The translations under genes and the position numbers were made by a program. From the NCBI GenBank assembly GCA_964006375.1, contig OZ023269.1, positions 131,122,809 to 131,186,808 on the forward strand: 64,000 bases of DNA, read 5' to 3'. This document shows positions 27,546 to 37,000 of the stretch, piece by piece. Numbering within the stretch: the first letter of the stretch is position 1; each line of letters opens with the position of its first letter. The notes below the pieces were generated by a model that was given only the letters and a program-made list of their open reading frames with translations, was not told the DNA's origin and did not search any database. This DNA comes from Tillus elongatus (taxonomy: Eukaryota; Arthropoda; Insecta; Coleoptera; Cleridae).

Positions 27546-28690
27546 TCAATGACATTGGTCAAATCTTTGATAAGGTTTGGCATGCGGGCCTCCTAAACAA
27601 ACTTCTATCATTATATTATCCTCTCCCTCTGATTCTGCTAATCAGGTCATACCTACAACAGAGGAAGTACCAGGTAAAATATCTGGGAGCCAGATCTAGA
27701 ACGTACCCAGCCACGGCTGGTCTCCCGCAGGGTTCTGCTATCTCGCCTCTGCTGTACAATATATTTGTCGCAGACATTCCGACAGCCCCCCTAAACGTGA
27801 CATACGGACTGTACGCAGACGACACTACCATCCCCAGCAGCTCCACTCAGCCGAGGATAATAACCAAACGACTTCAGACCGCCGTAGTCGAGCTGCAATC
27901 ATGGTATAGGAAATCCCTTCTAGCCCGATAAATGTTCAGCTGTCCTATTTTCCAAGAGGAGACACACACCTCACGAACACGTTTCTTTAGACAACCGTCT
28001 AATTCCCTGGCAAGATTCCGCCAAATACCTCTGGGTTTTCCTCGACAAACACTTAACATGGCGCCCCCATGTCGATCACGCCCGAAAAAAAGCCTCGATG
28101 TTCATCTCGAAGTTCCACTAGAAATCCCAAATTGTCCATGAACAATAGGTTGCTCATGTACAAAATAATTATTTGGCCAGCCGTGACCTATGCATCACCT
28201 GCATGGGCCACCGCGGCCGCAACACACATCAAGACGCTTTAAATCATCCAGAACAAAATTCTGAGAATGGTTACCGGAGCGCCATGGTTTGTCCGAAACA
28301 GTCAGATTCACTCTAATCTGGAAATGCCTTCGATACTTGAGTTTATAACTCAACTATCCACAACTCGGTTCGCAAAAGCCGCTTCTCACCCAAATGCTCT
28401 TCTCCGTAGTGCCACAGACTACGACGAGCAACTTCCACATAAGCATAAGCGTCCAAAGCTTATACTTACCCGCTAACGTCCCCGCGGCAAAAACAGAATG
28501 GAAACATTCATACCCAAAAAGTCATTGTGTGAAATCTCTCCGACGGAGGTATGGACTAAGGTCCGGTACTCCCAGGGAGGGGGTTTTAGTGAGTACAGTC
28601 TCACAGTACCTCGATATCCCACGGCACCTACGGGGCCGGAGTGGGGTCTGCGTGAGCATTTCCCCCTCCTGTACCCAAAAAAATAAAAAA
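27546..28690 (+). mobile_element. Jockey-like non-LTR retrotransposon 3' fragment
   Basis: 5' truncated inside RT motif A (IFDKVWHAGLLNKLL, about 27560). It then reads RSYLQQRKYQVK, AGLPQGSAISPLLYNIFVADIP and catalytic YADD (about 27810-27821), followed by DTTIPSS. Frameshifts follow near 27925. C-terminal pieces include NSLARFRQIP (frame-shifted) and RMVTGAPWFVRNSQIHSNLEMPS (from about 28263). An A-rich tail ends near 28690. AAAATTGAAA before the element (27535-27544) and a matching AATTGAAAG after the tail suggest a target duplication. The style of the RT block fits the Jockey clade. It is a different family from family 1. Confidence 0.8.
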
Positions 28691-28819
28691 AATTGAAAGT
28701 CCACTGTAACTGTAACTTTTCTTTTTCCTTGTTTTCCAAAAAGTTTTCTATGGAAGTTCATAAACATAGCTCATTCTCTGAGTTTGAAGCCCTCTCTAAA
28801 AAAGTTATAGGCACTTAAT

Positions 28820-30421
28820 GAAGCTAAATTTTAGTGCCACTAAAACTCAGAGAAGACGCAATACCAAAATTTTCTATGTGTTACATAAAATCTATTAAAT
28901 ATTACAGACAACATTTATCTTTTCATTGCGCAAAAAGTTCAAGAAGTACCAGAAAGAATACATTAAGAATTTTATAACTTTTTTCCTGTAAATGTCAAAC
29001 TGGAGATTTGAAACGAGAAAATTACTATTCCTGTTTATGAATGTAAAATATTGGTATTAGAATGTTATAGATTTATGCTTCTCTTCTCAGTTGTTAAAAT
29101 AACTGAAAAATCTGCCTCTAAAGACCCTACATATTATAAGTAAATAACTTAAGACCATTAGCTGTTATCTACCATTCTTCATGGCAGTTTGCCAGAAGCA
29201 TTACGTGATGTAATGGTAAGAATCCCTGATGATGAGTAAAGGAACGCGGCTTCAAATCTCACCGTTGACTAAATTTCTCTTTTTTCGTCTTTGATTTCAT
29301 TATAATGTTATCTAATCAAATTGTGTAATTCCAATATATTTTTAGCGACTTTTTTTTAAATGAAAGATAAGAACCTTTAAGACTTTTAATTCAAGTTTAA
29401 TAGTAGCTGCTGTTGCCCTTAGTTGGTAAAACCCTGCCACTGTTAACATAGACTTTGAGATTTGTGACATCAGAAGAGGTTATTTTCTTCTCTACGACCG
29501 GATTCAATTTTTACAGCACCCACAGGCAAACGAATTTTCTCTGTGAAGCCACAGAATAAGTATCTAGTTCTGTATTTATATCAGATTTTGAGTAATTTTA
29601 AATTTATTTAATTTATTTCTATTAGCTAATTTTCTTGTAGAAAATGTTCTTTTAATAGCGAATTTTCTTATAAATGAATTTAGAGAATTTTCTTTGAAGA
29701 AACATTTGTTGCGAATTTTTGTGTGAAAAATTATTCAATTGTGGAAACATTTTTTAAACGAAATTCGTCGAAAATAAGGTTTTAATGGATTGTCTCGTTG
29801 AAAAAGGTTTGGGAAAAATTATATTTTAGCAGGTGTTCGTTGGCCAGAAAAATCGCACCAGTTTTTTCGAAAACGTTTAAAGTTCATTTTCGGAAAAAAT
29901 TTACACATTTTCAAACAATAAAATTATTTTGATTAAATATGGTACATTACTATATTGGTAACCAAATTTGATGGCTGCTTTCATTAAAGAAAGACAGATT
30001 TGCTATTAAAAAAATATATTTTTTTTAATCGAACACACCTTATTATATTATTACATTTCTCCATTTTCCATCGAAATATAATGCATGTTTCTAGGAAAAC
30101 AAACTCAGGACGCAGCAAGTGCGTTATGGTAGCGAATTTTCATTATATATTTCAAATTTCAATAGCTCCATTTGTTATTAGGTTAACGTTTGTTGGCTAG
30201 GACCCAGTTTTTTCGGGAACATTTTGAATTTATTTTCGAAAAATCTTTTACATTTCCAAACAATAAAGTTATTTTGATGAAACATGGCACATTGTTTTGA
30301 CTATATAGGTTCTACTGGAAACCAAATTTCAAGCCTGCTTTCGTTAAAAGAAAACACATATTTTCTCTTAAAAACATTTTAATGAATATTCACTACCATA
30401 ACGCACTTTCTGCGTCCAGAC
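28820..30421. repeat. Long AT-rich repeat family F, copy 1, ending in a MITE M copy
   Basis: About 1.6 kb, collinear with 57347-59056: AGAGAAGACGCAATACCAAAA, ATATTACAGA, GCGCAAAAAGTTCAAGAAGT, a tRNA-like module (29195-29275, ending GGCTTCAAATCTCACC), TTGCCCTTAGTTGG, and a final block with TIR CTACCATAACGCACTT. No ORF. It is likely a non-autonomous DNA element or an old composite. Its left end is undefined. Confidence 0.6.
30105..30421. mobile_element. MITE family M, copy 3
   Basis: Left TIR CAGGACGCAGCAAGTGCG (30106) pairs with right TIR ending GCACTTTCTGCGTCCAG (30419). It is preceded by the shared leader ATATAATGCATGTTTCTAGG also seen before copies at 14813, 44958 and 48109, so the true unit may extend about 60 bp to the left. 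Confidence 0.7.
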
Positions 30422-30429
30422 TTTTTTTA

Positions 30430-31010
30430 TCATGGATTCGCTCTTATCGCACCAATGTTTTACTTTTATCTTAATACAACGGACCAGTAACCCACCGACA
30501 CATATAGTCACGTGTGAAACACATAACACTCCTCTGTGTCGGGGGTTAAAAAAAGAGATTTCTTTTAGAATTGCAGCAGAAAATACTCTGATGTTAGCAG
30601 AAATATTTAATTTAAATACAATTGCATTTTTGTAGGTGATTTGAATATTGATTTTCCCCAGTTCTCGAGTGTCACAGGCAATTACGAGCGTACCGCGCAT
30701 ATTTTAGGGGAATCTGAGAAATGTAACAATGTAACATAGTGACAATGACAATAGGAAGAACCGTGAAGCAGTGCTACCACCACAATAACGTACAAAGAAA
30801 CGCAAACGATATGTCAACAAGCAACAGATTTAGATATACAAGTGATCCAGAATAATCACTGTGAAACTTTGAGTCTCCGAAAGTTTTTCTGAATTTTTTA
30901 GAAATATTTTTAAGTATTGCGGTTTCTATTACTATTACCCGTCAAGCTATTCTCATTAAGTGATGTGCAAACCACACAGCTTCTTGTTTTTAATAAAGAT
31001 GTCACAATGG
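30430..31010. other. No feature recognised
   Basis: Two short overlapping ORFs (30432-30635 plus, 30368-30700 minus) without domains. A degenerate R module (GGAGCTCACAG region, about 31020-31090) follows. Confidence 0.4.
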
Positions 31011-31267
31011 TGAGACTTTCGGAAAAATTCTTCAAATAAGCGAGAATTAGAGCTCACAGAACCAATGTTTAGGGTCAGTTAGAATGTTTGCATGTTTCTA
31101 GGGGAAAGTACCTTAACTTGGATCGGCTCCTAAATTGGACCACTGCATTTATTCTCACACAAACAATATGAGCAACGCCTGTTAAGAATTATCTTTATCT
31201 CACATGTTGTTTCGCTCCTGTCTGAAAGCAGAAACCTAAACCTCCAGTGTTAGAATGAACAGCAAAG

Positions 31268-31500
31268 TTGAAAGGCTGGCTACCATAGCCCCATTACTTT
31301 ATAGGTGTATTTTCGCAGCAATTAGTATGCCGTACTGACGAGCTCTAATAACAGCAAAACCGGTCTACGATTCTAATTGTGGTGGGAATGCATCTAGCAT
31401 TATATACTTTGTCCCTATATTAGGGTAGAAATGGGCCACGACTGACAATCTACTAAATTGTAGGTTGGTTGTATACGGTCTCTATTTTTTAACGTTCTGT
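31268..31500. repeat. Penelope-like terminal unit B'-A' (third copy)
   Basis: Collinear with 16508-16637 then 16322-16420: AAGGCTGGCTAC, AGTATGCCGTACTGACGAGC, AATGCATCTAGC, TACTTTGTCCCTATATT, TAGAAATGGGCCA. The hammerhead-like core is degraded (CTGACGA kept, GAAA changed to AAAA). It is fused at about 31500 to the 3' side of an RLE relic. Confidence 0.65.
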
Positions 31501-31504
31501 TTGG

Positions 31505-32395
31505 AGGGACTTATCCACTATTATTATATCTGGCCTGTTGTGGGCAACTCTTTGGTCTGTGAGCACGGTCCGATCCCAGTACAACCTGTATCCTGAGCTC
31601 ACTAGAAGAGGCTCAGAAGTGTATCCATAGTAGGGCACTTTACTCAGATTTAAAAGTCCCAGTTTCAGAGCCAGTCCTTGATGAAGTAGTTTTTCAACTG
31701 CTTCGTGTCTCTCTTTATACTCTGCTGCAGCAAACGCCTGACCTCTTTCGGTGTCGGGCTGGATAGTCTTTGATGACTGACACCCAAATCGACATTTGTC
31801 ATCTTGGACCGAATTATCTCCAACTATGTACTTTAGGTAGTCTCTTGTTGGGATAACCTGGTCTTGTATGGCCAGCAAAAACCCCTCTGTCTCAGGAAAC
31901 ATCTGTCCGGACACCAACCAGTAGTTCGACACCAATTTGTCGACATCTGCCTGGAATGTATCATTCAGATGTCGCCCATGGAGAGGCTTCTGCGTCCAAG
32001 ATTGCAGCTTGTTCTGATCAGTCCGATGGTGACATTTTATTTCGCTTTCTTTTAATTGTAGCCGTGTTGAATCATCTGCCTCGCATATGGCACGGTGAAG
32101 TTCAGAAGTATATGTACGTAGGTTCAAGATCTGTTGGTCTAATTGTTTACCAATATCCAAAAGTCCTCTTCCACCTTGGTGTCTAGGTATGGTTACTCGC
32201 TCGGTAGCACTATGGGGGTGATGCTTTTTGGAGTTTATTAGGAGTGTTCGCACCTTCCGTTGTAGATTTTCGATGTCCGTTTTACTCCAGTTCACAATCT
32301 CAAATGAATAGCTAAGTGCAGAACATGCATATGTATATCCGCACGGTGTGGGCAGTTGCAAGTAGTACGGCCTTCTGCATAACCTTATAAAGATG
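31505..32395 (-). pseudogene. RLE-type non-LTR C-terminal fragment, copy B
   Basis: The minus-strand ORF (31489-32361) covers the region after RT: ALSYSFEIVNWSKTDIENLQ, HHPHSATERVTIPRHQGGRG, EADDSTRLQLKESE, WTQKPLHGRHLND, WLVSGQMFPETEGFLLAIQ, CRFGCQSS, YKERHEAVEKLLHQGLALKL and RPDIIIVDKS. The PD of the endonuclease core is retained, but the ORF is cut off at the fusion with the terminal unit. The zinc region has lost its H and last C. Oddly, the far C-terminal sequence of this family (LYKVMQKAV, about 32365-32395) lies at the N-terminal side. Confidence 0.65.
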
Positions 32396-32520
32396 CTTAT
32401 TATTATTATTATTATTATTATTTATATTATTATATCAAAAACATGTAAATAACAACAAATTAATTAAATCAAATCGTTTGATTCATATACAGCAAAGATA
32501 ACAGTTTTATTCAAGGTCAC

Positions 32521-32522
<2 letters not shown>

Positions 32523-32608
<86 letters not shown>
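32523..32608. repeat. (TA)n microsatellite
   Basis: About 43 TA units. 32620-33210 is very AT-rich and holds nothing I recognise. Confidence 0.97.
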
Positions 32609-32609
<1 letters not shown>

Positions 32610-33210
32610 GATATTGATAATTATTATGGTATTATTATTATATATATTTTTTATTATACTATAAGCAGAGCTATGAGTTCTTAATGCTCAGGGGTGCTTC
32701 AAGGTATTTACTTTTTAAATTTATCAAAGTGAAATTAAAACAAAATAATATTAAAAATTAACTATAATTACTTATAGAATTTAGCAAAAACATTTTTTTT
32801 ATATTCAAACAACTTTCATTTACACTATACTATTTACACATCCACCCTACAAAGTGCACTTTTTCTAAATCGATATAAATTTAAACCCTTATTTTATTCC
32901 AATATTTCTCTTCTTAATCTGCTTTACCATTGACCTTTTTAATTGTTTTCTGCTTCTATAAGGCTTCCTAGTCCTTGTGATTAGAAACCTTTTGTATCAA
33001 CTGTGGCACCAATAAAAACCTTTATAGACGTCGGACCTAAGTTTCAAAACTGTACTAAACGCTGTTTGTGACACTGGCTTCACTAACAAAACTTGAAAAT
33101 GTTCCTATCAAATTTCACTTCTTGTTCAAAACTGTCTAGATAACTTTGCTTTCAACTTTACAAACTCTCGAATACTGGTTAACATTCTTATGTTTTCCTT
33201 TAAAACTTCC

Positions 33211-33277
33211 TTCAATATATCTTCATAAAAAAAACCAAACACTTTTATTTGCAATGTTCCAAATTCCTTCAATATAT
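33211..33277. repeat. Minisatellite, left part (about 57-bp unit)
   Basis: A unit CTTCATAAAAAAAACCAAAC...CAATGTTCCAAATTCCTTCAATATAT, preceded by the tail of another (CTTCCTTCAATATAT). The array continues after the LTR retrotransposon at 39852, which shows that the element split it. Confidence 0.8.
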
Positions 33278-33672
33278 TGTTACAAAGCACTTCAATAGAC
33301 GTAGGTGCGGTGTTGCCACATCTCCAGAATTTCCCCAACATCTGGGAATTTTTGCACAATCTGGCAACACCGCCTCCCCACCCCCCTGGGGGTGCCTGGG
33401 GTGACCCCCCTCAGGCGAAGTCTCAACCCTCTAGGACCAGAAATAACGAAGTTACCAACTTGTACCCCGTCGGAACGGATAACTGAGGTCTGCACATTCC
33501 GAACACCCTGTATATACACCCTGTATACGCAGAGAACCCTTACACCCTGTATACGCAGAGAGATCTTATAGTTCGAGAAACACCTCTTGTGTAACATAGG
33601 AGTGGTGACCACATTTGGATCATCCTGTATATACATTCCCCTGTATACACACGGGACCGATCTGTATTCACA

Positions 33673-33711
33673 GAACCTTCTAGTAAAAGAAGGTCCTGGA
33701 ACGTTCTGGAA
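33673..33711 (+). promoter_or_regulatory. Heat-shock-element-like cluster in LTR U3
   Basis: GAACCTTC (33673-33680) is an inverted GAA/TTC pair. GAACGTTCTGGAA (33699-33711) is three alternating GAA/TTC/GAA units at exact 5-bp spacing, the consensus binding site for heat shock factor. It lies about 37 bp upstream of the TATA box. The identical site is in the 3' LTR at 39509-39547. Function is inferred from motif and position. Confidence 0.6.
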
Positions 33712-33747
33712 TGGAAGGCTCCAGAAAGAAGGGGAAGGTACGGCGAG

Positions 33748-33756
33748 TATATAAAA
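33748..33756 (+). promoter_or_regulatory. TATA box of the LTR promoter
   Basis: TATATAAAA, with an initiator-like TCAGT repeat about 35-40 bp downstream (33785-33797). The copy in the 3' LTR is at 39584-39592. Confidence 0.75.
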
Positions 33757-33953
33757 GCGAAAGCAAGCCAGCCCGACACAGTTAGTTCAGTTCAGTAAGA
33801 GAATGTGGTAGTGACTTGAAGCAGTGTAAAGTGAGTAGTGACTGTAGTACCAGATTAGTGACTTTTGTTGAGAGTAGTAATTGTAAGGCCAGTAAATGAA
33901 GTGTTGTGAGAGAGACATTCTAGAAATTTTATTGTATCCATATTTAGAGTGTA

Positions 33954-33959
33954 AATAAA
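33954..33959 (+). terminator. Polyadenylation signal in LTR
   Basis: AATAAA in GTAAATAAAG. In the 3' LTR (39790-39795) it would direct 3' end formation of the genomic RNA. Confidence 0.7.
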
Positions 33960-34018
33960 GTTGTTTTGTTAAAATTTAAAGTCTCACTTATCCAGAACCC
34001 GGAGAAAACGCAACAATT

Positions 34019-34036
34019 TGGTGTCAGAAGTGGGAT
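34019..34036 (+). promoter_or_regulatory. Primer-binding site for tRNA-Leu
   Basis: TGGTGTCAGAAGTGGGAT starts 3 bases after the 5' LTR. Its complement, ending CCACTTCTGACACCA, is what I recall as the 3' end of insect tRNA-Leu(CAA) with CCA. It would prime minus-strand DNA synthesis. Confidence 0.85.
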
Positions 34037-34073
34037 AAGTGAGTGAAGAAGTGGACAACTAAGCTAGCTGTAA

Positions 34074-37000
34074 ATGGTAAACACTAGATCGACTGACTAC
34101 GACAAGATGGCTGAAATCAAAGAGTTGATGGACTTACTGAAAAGACAACGCGAAGAAGACGAGAGAAGACGACAAGAAGATAAAGAAGACCTCAAGAGGC
34201 AACGCGAAGAAGACGAACAACGGCGACAAGAAGATGAAAGAAGACGACGCAAAGAAGACGAACAACGGCGTCTTGAAGATAAAGAAGAACTCAAGAAGCA
34301 ACGCGAAGAAGACGAAAAACGACGACTAGAAGACAAAGAAGACCTCCGAAGTATGTTTCACAATATGAGAGTCGATGTAAAAGAGGAAATTGAACTGATC
34401 AACGAACAAATAGAAAGTGTGGACAGGAAAGTAGAAAATGTGAACAGTAAAGTAGAAAATGTAACAGAAAATGTAAAGGATTGGAACAAACGATGGAAAG
34501 AAGTTGAAGGGTTGAAAGAACAAATGAAGATGATCATGAAAGGCACAGAAATCACACATAGAGAACTGACAGAGCAGGTGATGGGCCAGACTGACAGAAC
34601 TCAACCAAGAGGAGTTACTGGAATGTCCCCAGTTCAAAATCGGCCGGAAGAAAATATGCCAATCGTGCAGCAGCCTCATGGAACCTTGAAGCCGCCGACT
34701 TTTGACGGAGAAACATCGTGGCCCATGTACAGGAGGCAGTTTGAGGCGGCAGCTCTCAGCAATGGGTGGAGCGAACAACAGGCAGCAACTGCTCTAATTC
34801 TCTCGCTTCGAGGTAAAGCCCTAGAAATCCTCCAGAACATCCCGGAGTCGAAACAGCAAAACTACTTAACAGTGATAGAGGCCCTAGATTTGAGATATGG
34901 TAACAAGTACATGAGCCAGGTCTACCAGACACAACTAAAGACAAGGGTCCAGAAGCCAAATGAGACTCTGCAAGAATTCAGTGCCGAAGTGGAGAAACTT
35001 GTGCGACTGGCATATCCCCAAGCCCCAGAAGAATTTGTCAACCAGATCACCGTCCAGACCTTCATAGATGGGGTACTTGACAATGAAATGCAACAAGCTT
35101 TAAGGCTCGGAAGATTCAAAACACTTACAGACTGCGTCATCTATGGCTTGGAATTTGAAGCAGCGAAGAATGCATCTCAACCTCGCCGCAACAGGCTGCG
35201 CGAAGTGAAGGAGATAGAGGACTTTGCAGACACAACAGCAGAACTAAGGCAAGAAATGAAGTTGATAAAAGAAGCCATAAGCAAGCTCACTGCACCGGTT
35301 GGGGCACGTAGGATGAAAGCAGATTGGTCAGACATAGAATGCTACAAGTGTGGTAGGAAAGGGCACATAAGTAGGCAGTGCTCACAAACCCAACAGGTGG
35401 CATGCAGAAGACAAGAATACACCAACAGGGAGCGCCATCAGGGAAAACGACCTGACGCCAGTGTAGGTGGGCGACACGTGGCATGCGAGACCCAATGCCC
35501 CAAAGTCAGGGTCTCCACTATCCGACACTACCGCGAGAGCCTCGTTATACCTGGCAGCATAGACGGAAGACAATGCAGTTTCACCATCGATACTGGTGCC
35601 ACTAGATCCGTTGTACGTCCAGACATGTTGCCAAACAAGTCAGCACTCACTACCAACAAACAGCCTGTGTTGGAGACGGCAAAAGGAGATAGAATACCCG
35701 TGCATGGAGAGGCCACTGTTTACATTAGGCTGGGCAGTACTGAGCTACAGGTAAGGGCTGTCGTCGCAGAAATCGTCGACGAATTTATTCTGGGCCTGGA
35801 TTTAATGGAAGATTTCGATGTCCTATCAGTAGACTTCCAGAATAAGATCTTGAAAATCGGTAACGAAGAGTTGTATTTATCTCCAACAGCAGGCGAAGCT
35901 AATCCCAGGGTGAGACTTATTGTCGACGAGGATACACGGATTCCTGGTAACAGTGAGAAGATTGTCAGAGCCAGGCTAGAGAAGAAACTTGATGGTATGT
36001 CTGCTCTCATAGCGGAGCCCCTAAAAGATAGACATGATGGTGCCCTCGTCGCACGATGCTTAGTAGACCCGAAGAAGACAATACCCATAAGAGTGGCTAA
36101 CGTGCAAACTAACAGAGTCACATTGAAGAAAGGTGAGGTTATCGCCACTTGCGAGCCCATTGACCGAGTAACGTTGTCAAGAAACGTGACACCCACTGCA
36201 TTAAACAGAAGACTGCCAGTAGAAATAGTAGAGCGGTTCAAGAATTCATGGGGCCAATTGAACAACATGGAGATGGAAATGGCCCTGAAGTTCATATTGG
36301 AGGAGGCCGATATTTTCGCTCAAGATAAAATAACAGGTCGTACGAGTCTAGTGCAACACAGAATTAATACTGGCGACGCAAGACCAATTAGACAGCCGCC
36401 GAGAAGACTGCCTTTTGCCAAGCAATCAGAAATCAAGGCGATGGTTAACGAAATGCTGGAAGATGGTGTGATCGAGGAGTCTAATAGTCCTTGGTCGTCC
36501 CCAGTAGTTTTGGTCACCAAGAAAGACGGCACTATGAGATTTTGCGTGGACTATAGGAAGCTGAATGACGTCACCAAGAAAGACAGTTATCCCCTGCCCC
36601 GGATCGACGACACTTTGAACACTTTGGCCGGATCAAAGTGGTTCTCTACATTAGACCTGAAAAGTGGCTACTGGCAAGTAGAACTCCATAAAGACGATAA
36701 GGAGAAGACTGCTTTTTCAACCGGGAATGGGTTGTACCAATTCAAGGTCATGCCATTCGGCTTATGTAATGCTCCTGCCACCTTCGAGCGACTAATGGAG
36801 TTAGTGCTGAGAGGACTGACATGGGAAACATGCCTGGTGTATCTCGATGATGTCATGGTGATTGGAAGGACTTTCGATGAGCACCTGTCGAATCTGAAGC
36901 AAGTTTTCTCCAGGCTAAGAGGTGCCAATCTGCAACTTAATCCCAAGAAATGCGCCCTCTTCCAGAAGAAAGTGAGTTTCCTCGGACATGTCGTTTCTGA

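Larger units (their letters stand above)
33278..34015 (+). repeat. 5' LTR of the Ty3/gypsy element
   Basis: 738 bp, TG...CA ends. It contains a cluster of CCTGTATA repeats (about 33507-33650), heat-shock-type motifs (33673-33711), a TATA box (33748-33756), likely initiation near 33780-33795 (TTCAGTTCAGT) and AATAAA (33954-33959), about 55 bp before the LTR end. This gives the usual U3-R-U5 order. Confidence 0.95.
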
